NCBI GenBank assembly: GCA_964465355.1
Contig: CAYXJZ010000006.1
Coordinates: 4,908-68,907 of the forward strand
Length of the DNA: 64,000 nucleotides
Origin: JAABTL01 sp964465355
Lineage (GTDB): Bacteria > Deinococcota > Deinococci > Deinococcales > Trueperaceae
Direction of reading: 5' to 3'
The translations under genes were made by a program, and so were the position numbers. Below, in pieces: positions 7,941-16,088 of this stretch (position 1 is the stretch's first letter; each line of letters begins with the position of its first letter). The notes beneath the pieces were generated by a model. It searched no databases, was not told where the DNA came from, and worked only from the letters and a program-made list of their open reading frames with translations.

Positions 7941-8077
7941 GCCAGGCCGGGACGCGGACACCGGAGGCTGGTGCCTTCGGGCTCGCGGTCGTGCAGGCGA
8001 TCCTCATCCGTTCCACTGATAGCCCACTGATGCCCCCTTGCCTAAGGTTCCCCAACCCCGCATCGGAGGAACGAGCG

Positions 8078-10006
8078 ATGGAGCATCCAGCGAAGCAAGG
8101 ACGGCCTACCCCGACCCATCTCCGGAGCTTGGCGCTCACAGCGGCCGTTGCCTGCACCTTGACCGCCTGCGGCGCGGGGCCCGGCCCTCTCGGCAGTCTC
8201 GACGCCTTCGTCGCCGACTTGCCTGGTTGGGAGGTCGTCGCGCCCCCGGTCACCGAGACCACGGGCGTGCCGACGGGGCAGCCGCCGGTGGTCACCGAGG
8301 AGACGGCAGAGTCAGGCGCCGTCTACACCTGCACCACCACCCCCTACAGCATCAGCAAGAACCCAGGCGAGATGGCGCTGTACAACCCGGACGCCTCCGT
8401 GCTCTGGCCGGGTGCACTCATCCGCGGCGGCTCACACCTGACCGTCGGCTCGCTGGAGCCGCTGGCCATCGCCCGCGAACGGCGGGCGCCCCTTGGCATC
8501 TCCATCCAGGGAGGTGGTGTCCTCGGTATCCCGGGTGGTGTCAGCACCGTGGTCCATCAGCCTGCTGGCAGCACCGTTCGCGAGGGCATCAACCAGCTCG
8601 TGGCCAACGCCTTGGGTGCCGAAGTCGCCGTTGGCGCCGGCGCCAGCTCCTTCACATCGGTGGAGAGCCACAGCGCCACGCAGGCCTTGCTCAGCCTTGG
8701 GCTCGACGCGCGTTACCTTGGCGCCGAGGTGTCCGCCTCGCTGGACTACAGCAAGGATCTCAACCAGAGCACCTACACCGCCTACTTCGTGCAGCGTCTG
8801 TTCACCTTGGCCATCGACCTGCCCGAACGGCCGTCCTCGCTCTTCGCCACCGACGTCAGCGGCGCCGATCTGGCTTCCCTCGGCGTCTCTGCCAACAACC
8901 TGCCGCTGTACATCGACAGCGTCTCCTACGGCCGTATCCTCATGTTCTCCTTCACCTCCACCGACCGGCGCGAGCGCATCGAGGCGGCCCTCGAGTTCTC
9001 CTACAACGCCGTCGTTGGCGGTGTCGACGGCTACAGCGAGGCCCAGCTCCGCGAGACCCTGTCCACCGCGCGCATCGACGTGTTCGCCTTGGGTGGTCCG
9101 AACACGGGTGTACAGAACCTGATCCGTGACGGCGACCTGGCGTCCTACTTCGAGGCGCCGCTGGCCATCAACCAGGTCGAGCCGATCTCGTTCACGGTGC
9201 GCAACCTCGGCGACAACCGCCTCGCCAAGGTGGGTGACGTCACCGCATACGAGGTGCGCGAATGCCTGCCGCTGAACGGCGGCCTGCCGCAGCCGATCCA
9301 TTGGTGGCCAGCGGACGGCACCACCGACGATGCGGCCGGCGACGTGCCGCTTGGCGGCTTCGGCGGGGGCTACGGCGCGGGTTGGAACGGGTCCGATCCC
9401 GGCAACCAGTCCTTCGTCCTGAACGGTGACCAGCTCTACCTGAACACCTTCCCGACGATCCAGGTCGTGCCGACGGCAGGCGTGTTCACGGTGAGTGCGT
9501 GGATCAACCCGCGGACCATCGACGGCGTACGCACCATCATCAGCCAGGTGGGTGGGAACCTGCTTCCCGGCGACTTCGGCTTCCGGCTGCGGGGTACCAC
9601 CGGCAACGGCTACCTGGACTTCTGGCGCCGCCCGAGCGCGGACAGCACCTCGGTCGATGCGGTGTCGACCAGCTTCATCGTGCCGAGGAACGTCTGGACG
9701 CACGTGGTGGCGGTGTACGGCGCCACCGGTGGCGGGGACGGCAACATGCGCATCTACGTTGACGGCGTGCTGAGAAGCGCCGACGTCATCACCAGCGTCT
9801 ACCTCCCGGGTCAGTTGGAAGGCAGTGCCAGCCTCACCATGACCCGGATCGGTTCGAGCGAGCTGTACGCGCCTGGCGGTACCGGCGCCTCCGGTCCGCG
9901 CTTCGCCTACGACGGCTCGGTTGACGAGGTCATGGTCTTCGACCGCGCCCTCAGTGGTGAGGAAGTGCTGGCGATGTACCAGAACTTCGAATCCTACCGA
10001 CCCTGA
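8078..10006 (+). CDS. Cholesterol-dependent-cytolysin-like lipoprotein with C-terminal LamG domain
   Basis: The 642-aa protein starts at the ATG at 8078 behind CGGAGGAAC. A lipoprotein signal with lipobox LTAC (C31) is followed by a Pro/Thr linker. Residues about 95-395 match thiol-activated cytolysins domains 1-3: LWPGALIRGG (109-118), STVREGINQLVANALG (165-180), SVSYGR (281-286, equivalent to the conserved SVAYGR), and a Gly-Gly pair in FALGGPN (336-342). Domain 4 with its undecapeptide and membrane-binding loops is absent. Residues about 405-640 instead form a concanavalin-like LamG_3 domain: AGVFTVSAWINPRTI, WTHVVAVYG, YVDGVLRS and DEVMVFDRALSGEEV. It could be a surface-anchored pore former whose lectin domain chooses the target glycan. 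Pore formation is inferred. Confidence 0.82.
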   Translation: MEHPAKQGRPTPTHLRSLALTAAVACTLTACGAGPGPLGSLDAFVADLPGWEVVAPPVTETTGVPTGQPPVVTEETAESGAVYTCTTTPYSISKNPGEMALYNPDASVLWPGALIRGGSHLTVGSLEPLAIARERRAPLGISIQGGGVLGIPGGVSTVVHQPAGSTVREGINQLVANALGAEVAVGAGASSFTSVESHSATQALLSLGLDARYLGAEVSASLDYSKDLNQSTYTAYFVQRLFTLAIDLPERPSSLFATDVSGADLASLGVSANNLPLYIDSVSYGRILMFSFTSTDRRERIEAALEFSYNAVVGGVDGYSEAQLRETLSTARIDVFALGGPNTGVQNLIRDGDLASYFEAPLAINQVEPISFTVRNLGDNRLAKVGDVTAYEVRECLPLNGGLPQPIHWWPADGTTDDAAGDVPLGGFGGGYGAGWNGSDPGNQSFVLNGDQLYLNTFPTIQVVPTAGVFTVSAWINPRTIDGVRTIISQVGGNLLPGDFGFRLRGTTGNGYLDFWRRPSADSTSVDAVSTSFIVPRNVWTHVVAVYGATGGGDGNMRIYVDGVLRSADVITSVYLPGQLEGSASLTMTRIGSSELYAPGGTGASGPRFAYDGSVDEVMVFDRALSGEEVLAMYQNFESYRP

Positions 10007-10021
10007 GATCCTGACAGCACC

Positions 10022-10056
10022 GGAGCGCCGCTAGGCGCACTGCGCCGTAGCGCTCC
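10022..10056 (+). terminator. Nested hairpin after the cytolysin gene
   Basis: GGAGCGC (10022-10028) pairs with GCGCTCC (10050-10056), and inside it GGCG pairs with CGCC. It starts 16 nt after the stop codon. There is no U-tract, as with the other presumed terminators in this window. Confidence 0.5.
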
Positions 10057-10067
10057 GCCCATCACCT

Positions 10068-10077
10068 GGCAGCTGCC
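10068..10077. promoter_or_regulatory. Palindrome between -35 and -10 of the AfsR-like gene
   Basis: GGCAGCTGCC is a perfect 10-bp palindrome ending 17 nt before the TATCTT hexamer, a good position for an operator. The binding protein is unknown. Confidence 0.35.
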
Positions 10078-10094
10078 TGCTTTCGCCGACGGCT

Positions 10095-10100
10095 TATCTT
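10095..10100 (+). promoter_or_regulatory. -10 hexamer TATCTT for the AfsR-like gene
   Basis: TATCTT lies 7 nt before the ATG at 10108, with no Shine-Dalgarno between, so the mRNA is probably leaderless. Confidence 0.55.
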
Positions 10101-10107
10101 GTGAACC

Positions 10108-13053
10108 ATGTCGGCCGAGCTGAGGTTGCTGGGCCCTCCTCGCATCCGGAAGGGGGCGACCTGGATGGACCTGCCGATGCGGCAGAGCCTGCTCCTCGGG
10201 GCCTACCTGGCCTACCGCGAGGGCTGGGTCGGCCGTGACGAGTTGCTCGGCGTGTTCTGGCCCGACGAGGACGAGTCGACGGCCAGGCACAACCTCAGCC
10301 AGCTCGTCTACCACTGCAGACGCCAGCCCTGGTTCGGCGGTCTCGAGGCAGAGCGGACGCGCCTGCGTTGGCGCATCGACTCCGACGTGCAGCTCTTCCG
10401 TGCGGCCTTGGGTACGGGCGCCTGGCACGATGCCATGGCGCTGTACCGGGGTCCGTTGCTCGAAGGGGCGCCCACCGGGCTGTCGCTTGGTTTCGAGGCC
10501 TGGCTCGAGCGGGAGCGCGAGACCCTCCATGGGGCATGGCGGGACGCCGTGCTCGAGGTGGCCGGGGCCTACGAGCGCGAAGGTCGCTGGTCGGACGCCG
10601 TGGCCAGGCTGCGGTCGGTGCTGGCGCAGGACGCCCTGGCCGAGGATGTGCTGCAGGCCTACCTCCGCTGTGCCGGACCTGCCGGCCAGAGGGATGTCGC
10701 GCTGCGTGCCTTCGAGACCTTCCGGGCGCGGCTGCGCGCCGAACTCGACATGGCGCCGCTCGAGGCGACGCTGCGGTTGGCCGAAGGCCTGCGGAGCCCG
10801 GAGGCCACGCAGGGGCAGGCGGTGAACACAAGCGAACCTGTGTGGGCGGCGCCTGAGCAAGATCTGGGCCACCAGCATCCAGTCGGCGATGGGGGCGCGG
10901 TGACCTTGTGCCGCAACTTCCCCGCACCTTTGACATCCTTCGTCGGCCGCGAGGCGGAACGCGAGCGGCTCGAAGCGATGCTGACGGAGGATGGCGCGCG
11001 TCTGATCACCCTGCTCGGCCCGGGTGGCAGCGGCAAGACGCGTCTGGCCATCGAGGTGGCGCAGCAAGCTGCTGCCAGCTTCCGCGACGGTGCGCTGTTC
11101 GTGGCGCTGGCCGAGACCGCCGACCCCACGCTGCTGACGCACGCTTTCTTGGATGCGCTCGAGCTTCAAGCGCCTGCCGGCCGCTCGGCCGAATCCTTCC
11201 TCCTCGAATGGTTGGCGCCAAGGGCCCTGCTGATGGTGGTGGACAACCTCGAGCATCTGTTGGACGGCGCGGGCTTGGTGCCGGAGCTGCTCGGCGCCTC
11301 ACCGGGCTCGGCCGCACTGGTTACCTCCCGTGAGCCCCTCGATGTGCACGGCGAGGTGTTGGTCGAGGTCGCCGGGCTCGCCTACCCGACCTCCGTCGAT
11401 CAAGCCATCGAAGGCTTCGACGCCGTGAGCCTGTTCCTGCGCAGTTCTCGCCGGGCCAACCCGAGCTTCTTGCCGACCGCCGACGACCGCGCCGACATCG
11501 TGCGCATCTGCCGTGCGTTGGAGGGGATGCCGTTGGCCATCGAGCTGGCGGCCGCATGGATGCGGCGCCTGCGGCCAGGCGAGGTGGCCACCGCACTCGA
11601 GGCCGGCCTCGACCTGCTGGCGACGACGCACGCGGACGTGCCGTCGCGGCACCGCAGCGTTCGCGCCACGCTGACCCACTCATGGTCTCTGCTCAGCGAT
11701 GAGGAGCGAGCAGCCTGGACCGCCACCGCGATCTTCCGCGGCGGCTTCACCAAGGACGCCGCCGACGCGGTCACCGGGGCCAGCCTGCGCACGCTGCTGG
11801 CCTTGGTGAACAAGTCGCTGCTTCACCGCAGCAGCGACGGACGCTTCTTGCAGCTGGTGGTGGTCAGGCAGTACGGCTTCGAGCTGCTGGAGGCCGAGCC
11901 AGCTCGCCACGCCGAGGCGGCGGCGCGCCACGCCGATCACTTCGCACAGTTGGCCCTCCAGGCGGCTGCGGGTCTGGAGGGCGGGGACCAGGCGGTGTGG
12001 CTGGGCCGCTTGGCGGCTGACCACGAGAACCTGCGGATCGCGCTCGACCGGCTACGACGTTCAGGGCAGGAGGAAGCCGCCCTCCGCATGGCGAACGCCC
12101 TGCTCCGCTACTGGTGGCTGCACGGCCACTACCAGGAGGCTCGAAGCGTCTTCATCTCGCTGCTGCAGATGAGCGACGACCGCAGCGCCTTGCGTGCCAC
12201 CGCTCTGTCGAACGCCGGCTCGGTGGCGCGCCTGTGCGAGGACTTCGCTGCAGCCCGCAGCCTCTTGGAAGATGCCATGGCGATCCAGCGCGAGCTCGAT
12301 GACCCGGCAGCCCTGGCCGCCACGATCGGCAATCTGGCCAACCTGCTTCGTCTGCAGGGTGAGTACGGGGAGGCGGAGCACTCGATGCAGGAGTGCCTGC
12401 AGCTCTTCCGGCAGGTCGGCGATCAGCGCAGGGTGGCCAACACCCTGAACAACCTCGGCGCCCTCGCCTCCTACCGGAACGATCCAGTGGCTGCCGAGGA
12501 CTGGTATCAGCAGGCCCACGACGCTGCGACCGAAGCCGGTGAGGAACTGGTGGCAGCCATGACACTGGGCAACCTGGCGCAATCGGCCATCGACAGGGGC
12601 GACCTGGACCGGGCGTCTCGGCTGCTGGACGAGGCGCGGGTAGCCTTCGAGCGACTGGGCTACCAGGTCGGGTTGGCCGTGACCGACCAGAGCCTAGGCG
12701 ATCTGGCGATGCGGGCCGAGGATCCGGCCGGGGCGCGGGTCTGCTACGTACGGGCGGTGCGGCGTTTCGTGGATCTCGGTGACCAACGCGGCATCGCTGA
12801 GGTGTTGGCGAGCATGGCCGCGGTGGCGATGGCCGTGGGGGACGTCGAGTTGGCGTTGCGCTGCGTCGGTGCTGCGCAGGCCCAGCACGAACGCCTTGGC
12901 ATCGTCATGTCCATCGGCGGGCGTGAGGACTTGGAGCGCCATGTGACCGCTGCGCGTGAGCGACTGGGCGAGGCCGGGTGCGCGGCGCATCTGGGCGTCG
13001 GCGCGCGGTTGACGCAGGCGGGGATGGTGGCGCTGGTGGGTGGTGAAGGATAG
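10108..13053 (+). CDS. AfsR/SARP-like regulator: BTAD, NB-ARC ATPase and TPR
   Basis: The 981-aa protein opens with a winged-helix BTAD module (residues 1-245; ELRLLGPPRI at the start, then the helical SARP-type repeats ending LRAELDMAPLEATLRL). A STAND/NB-ARC ATPase follows, with Walker A LLGPGGSGKTRLA, Walker B LLMVVDNLEHLL and a sensor arginine in TSREPLDVHG. The C-terminal half (from about 620) is TPR repeats such as ALSNAGSVARLCEDFAAARS. Such proteins are ATP-gated transcription activators that oligomerise on a signal sensed by the TPRs. It lies just downstream of the cytolysin gene and in the same direction, behind its own promoter, so the cytolysin is a candidate target. Confidence 0.88.
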   Translation: MSAELRLLGPPRIRKGATWMDLPMRQSLLLGAYLAYREGWVGRDELLGVFWPDEDESTARHNLSQLVYHCRRQPWFGGLEAERTRLRWRIDSDVQLFRAALGTGAWHDAMALYRGPLLEGAPTGLSLGFEAWLERERETLHGAWRDAVLEVAGAYEREGRWSDAVARLRSVLAQDALAEDVLQAYLRCAGPAGQRDVALRAFETFRARLRAELDMAPLEATLRLAEGLRSPEATQGQAVNTSEPVWAAPEQDLGHQHPVGDGGAVTLCRNFPAPLTSFVGREAERERLEAMLTEDGARLITLLGPGGSGKTRLAIEVAQQAAASFRDGALFVALAETADPTLLTHAFLDALELQAPAGRSAESFLLEWLAPRALLMVVDNLEHLLDGAGLVPELLGASPGSAALVTSREPLDVHGEVLVEVAGLAYPTSVDQAIEGFDAVSLFLRSSRRANPSFLPTADDRADIVRICRALEGMPLAIELAAAWMRRLRPGEVATALEAGLDLLATTHADVPSRHRSVRATLTHSWSLLSDEERAAWTATAIFRGGFTKDAADAVTGASLRTLLALVNKSLLHRSSDGRFLQLVVVRQYGFELLEAEPARHAEAAARHADHFAQLALQAAAGLEGGDQAVWLGRLAADHENLRIALDRLRRSGQEEAALRMANALLRYWWLHGHYQEARSVFISLLQMSDDRSALRATALSNAGSVARLCEDFAAARSLLEDAMAIQRELDDPAALAATIGNLANLLRLQGEYGEAEHSMQECLQLFRQVGDQRRVANTLNNLGALASYRNDPVAAEDWYQQAHDAATEAGEELVAAMTLGNLAQSAIDRGDLDRASRLLDEARVAFERLGYQVGLAVTDQSLGDLAMRAEDPAGARVCYVRAVRRFVDLGDQRGIAEVLASMAAVAMAVGDVELALRCVGAAQAQHERLGIVMSIGGREDLERHVTAARERLGEAGCAAHLGVGARLTQAGMVALVGGEG

Positions 13054-13078
13054 GAGCCACCTGCCTGCCGCGCCCTGT

Positions 13079-13537
13079 CTACCGTCGCTCGTTGAGGCGC
13101 GCGTAGGCCTCGTTGATCTGCCTCATGCGTGCCTCGGCGAGCGCCCTGAACTCCGGCGCCAGGTGGGCCACCTTGTCGGGATGGTACTGCTTGACCAAGT
13201 CCAGGTAGGCAGCCCGGATCTCGGTGCTGGAGCTGGATGGACTGACGCCGAGGATCTCGTGCGGTGTCCACTGTGGCCCGGTGTGCGGCCGATGATCCCG
13301 CTGCGATGTCCTGGGCTCGGGCTTTGGCGGGCCGGGAGCACCTTGGCCGGCTGACGAGGCCTCGGCCGACGTCGCCCGCGACCGACGCGGCCACGCTGTG
13401 AAGACCCACCAGAGGAGGGCAGGCAGGAGGAGGAAGCGCATCGGCGGGTTGCGGATGGCTGCTAGGAGGACGACGAGCACGACCAGGCTCGGATAGCCGA
13501 GGCTAGCGAGGAGAGGGCGTCGCTGAGAGCCTGTCAC
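13079..13537 (-). CDS. Membrane-anchored J-domain protein
   Basis: The 152-aa product has two closely spaced hydrophobic segments (about residues 12-30 and 34-48), a Ser/Pro/Gly-rich linker, and a C-terminal J domain from WTPHEILGVSPSSSSTEIRA with the HPD tripeptide in VKQYHPDKV. J domains stimulate DnaK-type Hsp70 ATPase; the membrane anchor would place DnaK recruitment at the inner face of the membrane. There is no Gly/Phe or zinc region, so this is a class III J protein, not DnaJ. It is 8 nt downstream of the unknown exported protein and converges with the AfsR-like gene. Confidence 0.88.
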   Translation of the reverse strand: MTGSQRRPLLASLGYPSLVVLVVLLAAIRNPPMRFLLLPALLWWVFTAWPRRSRATSAEASSAGQGAPGPPKPEPRTSQRDHRPHTGPQWTPHEILGVSPSSSSTEIRAAYLDLVKQYHPDKVAHLAPEFRALAEARMRQINEAYARLNERR

Positions 13538-13545
13538 GACGAGAC

Positions 13546-14301
13546 CTACCAGCCCAGGGCTGCGTTCCGCAGCTCCGAAAGTTCCTCAGAGCTGACGGGC
13601 TGCGGGAGCCCAGGCCTCTCACCGTCCGCGGTCACCGCCACATAGGCAGCAACCAGGTCGCTTGGCAACGCTGCTGAACCATCTGCACGACGAGCAACGA
13701 GCACCATCACGGGCATCCAGCGATCAGCCACCAGCATGTGCTGACCTCGGATTCCCCATGTGACCGGCATCTGCTCAAGCCCCAACGGTCCAAGGTGGTC
13801 AACCTCGAGGCAGCTTCCCCCGCTCTGTGTACGAACCCCGCTGAAACCACCATCACTCGTGCTGCCGGTTGCTACGAAGCCCACCCATGGTGCCCTATCG
13901 CATCGGATGGTGACGACCTGGAGAGCGGCGAAAGCCAGCCGCACATCCGTCACCTCGCTGTCGGGACCCATGTCAAGTTCATACAGAACCGATGCGCCAT
14001 GCAAGAAGACGACATGAACCGTCAACCCTGCCGGCACTTCGTCGATGAGGACGACGACTTCAGGTGCTACCTCATCCCACACGGATGTCGGATGCTGAAG
14101 ACCCTCGAAGCTGAACGTCTGGCCAGCAGCCATGGTGGCCGATAGAAGCACGACAACCGCACCGAGGACGGCACCCCATCGACGGGTGGCATGGCAGGAT
14201 TCACGACTTCCAATGTCGATGTCGTCCCTCCGCTCTTCATCAGATACCCAGGCTTCGATCAACCGTTGAGAGGACTCAGATCGCTGCGTTGTTCGCCTCA
14301 C
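13546..14301 (-). CDS. Unknown exported protein
   Basis: I do not recognise this 251-aa protein. The frame starts with GTG. About 40 polar residues come before a hydrophobic segment (WGAVLGAVVVLLSATMAAGQ), so it is either secreted with an over-long N-terminus, starts later, or is a type II membrane protein. The rest looks like beta-rich sequence (VVVLIDEVPAGLTVHVVFLHG; MPVMVLVARRADGS). Its base composition is visibly less GC-rich than its neighbours and codons are less biased, which suggests recent acquisition. It is followed 8 nt later by the membrane J-domain gene, so the two may be co-transcribed. Confidence 0.6.
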   Translation of the reverse strand: MRRTTQRSESSQRLIEAWVSDEERRDDIDIGSRESCHATRRWGAVLGAVVVLLSATMAAGQTFSFEGLQHPTSVWDEVAPEVVVLIDEVPAGLTVHVVFLHGASVLYELDMGPDSEVTDVRLAFAALQVVTIRCDRAPWVGFVATGSTSDGGFSGVRTQSGGSCLEVDHLGPLGLEQMPVTWGIRGQHMLVADRWMPVMVLVARRADGSAALPSDLVAAYVAVTADGERPGLPQPVSSEELSELRNAALGW

Positions 14302-14360
14302 TGTGTTGCAGGCGCGCCCGCGTCATGGTGCGCCAGCTGACCAATGCGTCGCCACATGGC

Positions 14361-14389
14361 TTGACAGTCGGCGGCACGGCCTGTACATT
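14361..14389 (+). promoter_or_regulatory. Near-consensus promoter of the first ArsR operon
   Basis: TTGACA (14361-14366), 17-nt spacer, TACATT (14384-14389). This is the clearest sigma-70/sigma-A promoter in the window. Confidence 0.8.
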
Positions 14390-14418
14390 ACCTATCAGTT
14401 ATGCAACTGACCGGTAAT
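14387..14418. promoter_or_regulatory. ArsR-type operator overlapping the start codon
   Basis: A 14-bp inverted repeat (ATTACC-TA-TCAGTT, then ATGC, then AACTGA-CC-GGTAAT) with 12 of 14 positions matching is centred on the ATG at 14401 and begins inside the -10 hexamer. The repressor bound here would block its own promoter. Confidence 0.65.
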
Positions 14419-14763
14419 GGACAAAGCAACCCTGCGCACCTCGATGCGGTCTTCGGCGCCTTGGCCGACCCCACCAGGCGCGCCATCCTCGCCCGCCTGG
14501 CGGAAGGGGAGGCCTCGGTGACCGAACTGGCCCAGCCCTTCTCGCTCAGCCAGCCGGCCATCTCCAAGCACCTCAAGGTGCTGGAGCGCGCCGGCCTCGT
14601 GTCCATCGGCCGCGACGCCCAACGGCGCCCAAGGCGCATCGAACCAGCCCCCCTGGCCGAAGCCAACGCCTACCTCGAGCGCTACCGCGAGGTGTGGGAA
14701 GCCAACTTCGGCAGGTTGCAGACGCTGCTGCGCTCGCTACAGCTCGAAGAGAGCGACACCTAG
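14401..14763 (+). CDS. ArsR-family winged-helix repressor
   Basis: The 120-aa protein has the ArsR core: VFGALADPTRRAILARLAEG, then the recognition helix LSQPAISKHLKVLERAGLVS, and a basic wing. No cysteine metal site is present, so it belongs to the non-metal subgroup normally found with SRPBCC (AHSA1) and PhnB-type VOC genes. Both follow here, with DUF1801 and GNAT genes, all overlapping or nearly so. It should autoregulate through the inverted repeat that spans its own start codon. The ligand is unknown. Confidence 0.9.
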   Translation: MQLTGNGQSNPAHLDAVFGALADPTRRAILARLAEGEASVTELAQPFSLSQPAISKHLKVLERAGLVSIGRDAQRRPRRIEPAPLAEANAYLERYREVWEANFGRLQTLLRSLQLEESDT

Positions 14764-14771
14764 GAGGTCTC

Positions 14772-15221
14772 ATGCAGAAGGTCAGTCCTTTCCTCTGGTA
14801 CGACGACGACGCCGAGGAGGCGGTGGACTTCTACGTCTCCGTATTCCCCAACGCCAAGAAGGGCAAGGTGAGCGGCCCGCCTGGCATCGGCCAAGGGGTG
14901 TCCTTCGAGATCGAGGGCCAGCATCTCACCGCCTTCAACGGCGGCCCCCAGTTCAAGTTCAACGAGTCCATCTCGCTCTACGTCGACTGCCAAGGTCAGG
15001 AGGAGGTCGACTACTACTGGTCGCGGCTGGTCGAGGGCGGGGAGGAGTCCAGGTGCGGCTGGCTCAAGGATCGCTACGGTCTGTCATGGCAGGTGGTGCC
15101 ACGGGAGTTGCCGGCCATGCTGGCCGACCCCGACCGCGAGAAGGCCAACCGGGCCATCCAGGCCATGCTGAAGATGAACAAGCTCGACATCGCGACCCTG
15201 AAGGAGGCGTACGAAGGATGA
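14772..15221 (+). CDS. PhnB-like VOC-fold protein
   Basis: The 149-aa product starts MQKVSPFLWYDDDAEEAVDF, with GGPQFKFNESISLYVDC and WLKDRYGLSWQVVP: the 3-demethylubiquinone-9/PhnB branch of the vicinal-oxygen-chelate superfamily. These proteins are common partners of ArsR/AHSA1 genes and rarely have a known substrate. An AGGAGG site sits at the preceding ArsR stop. The stop overlaps the next ATG (ATGA), so expression is coupled to the AHSA1 protein. Confidence 0.85.
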   Translation: MQKVSPFLWYDDDAEEAVDFYVSVFPNAKKGKVSGPPGIGQGVSFEIEGQHLTAFNGGPQFKFNESISLYVDCQGQEEVDYYWSRLVEGGEESRCGWLKDRYGLSWQVVPRELPAMLADPDREKANRAIQAMLKMNKLDIATLKEAYEG

Positions 15222-15691
15222 TCGCCCTGCCGAAAGTAGAGATCGTGAGCGCCAAGGACGGTGTGCTCGAGATGGCCACCGACATCGCCGCGCCCCGCCG
15301 GTTGGTCTTCCGTGGTCTGACCGAACCCACCCTCATCCGCCAGTGGCTGCTTGGTCCCGATGGCTGGGACATGCCTGTGTGCGAGGTCGACCTACGGGTC
15401 GGTGGCGGCTACCGCTACGGCTGGTCGCACCCCGACTACCCCGCTTTCGAGATGAGCGGCGTCTACCAGGAGATCGAGCCACCCGAGCGCATCGTGCACA
15501 CCGAGGTCTACGAGGGCAACTCGGCGCTCATCACCACGGTCCTCAGCGAGGTGGACGGCAAGACGAGGCTGGCGATGACGATGGTCTTCCCCTCGCAAGA
15601 GGCGCTCGAAGCCACCGTCCAGACCGGCATGACCACGGGCATGACCCGCAGCTACGAGCGGCTGCAGGAGCTGTTGGCGACTGGTGTCTGA
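15218..15691 (+). CDS. SRPBCC protein of the AHSA1 type
   Basis: The 157-aa product has the AHSA1 signature: MATDIAAPRRLVFRGLTEP, QWLLGPDGWDMPVCEVDLRVGG-type strands, FEMSGVYQEIEPPERIVHTE, and a closing SYERLQELL helix. Bacterial members are hydrophobic-ligand-binding SRPBCC proteins regulated by the adjacent ArsR; substrates are unknown. It starts inside the stop of the VOC gene (ATGA) and its end overlaps the DUF1801 gene by 8 nt. Confidence 0.88.
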   Translation: MIALPKVEIVSAKDGVLEMATDIAAPRRLVFRGLTEPTLIRQWLLGPDGWDMPVCEVDLRVGGGYRYGWSHPDYPAFEMSGVYQEIEPPERIVHTEVYEGNSALITTVLSEVDGKTRLAMTMVFPSQEALEATVQTGMTTGMTRSYERLQELLATGV

Positions 15692-16088
15692 AGGTCGCGC
15701 AGCGGTGGACGCCTACATGGCGGCGCTCGACCATCCGCTGAAGGCGGAGATCGAAGCGATCAGACGGCTCATCCTCGACGTCGGTGACGGCGTCGAGGAG
15801 AGCGTCAAGTGGAACGCACCCTCCTTCTCGCTCGGGTCAGGAGGCGAGCACTTCGCCACCTTCCACCTGCGGCGGCCGGGGGTGGTGCAGGTGGTGCTCC
15901 ACAGCGGGGCGAAGAAGCGGGCGGCACCGCTCGCCATGGACATCCCCGACCCGCAGGGGCTGTTGGCCTGGCAGGCCAAGGATCGGGCGATCGTCGGGTT
16001 CACCGACAGCGAGGACCTCGCGGCCAAACGCGCGGACTTCGAGGCGATCGTGCTGGCCTGGGCAGACGCGCTTCGGACGGCGGCATGA
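15684..16088 (+). CDS. DUF1801 (YdhG/YjbR-like) protein
   Basis: The 134-aa product matches DUF1801: AYMAALDHPLKAEIEAIRRL, EESVKWNAPSFSL, FHLRRPGVVQVVLHSGAK and FTDSEDLAAKRADFEAIV. The fold resembles frataxin/CyaY; the molecular role is unknown. It starts with GTG inside the AHSA1 gene (8-nt overlap) and ends with an ATGA overlap into the GNAT gene, so it belongs to the ArsR operon. Confidence 0.85.
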   Translation: MSEGRAAVDAYMAALDHPLKAEIEAIRRLILDVGDGVEESVKWNAPSFSLGSGGEHFATFHLRRPGVVQVVLHSGAKKRAAPLAMDIPDPQGLLAWQAKDRAIVGFTDSEDLAAKRADFEAIVLAWADALRTAA

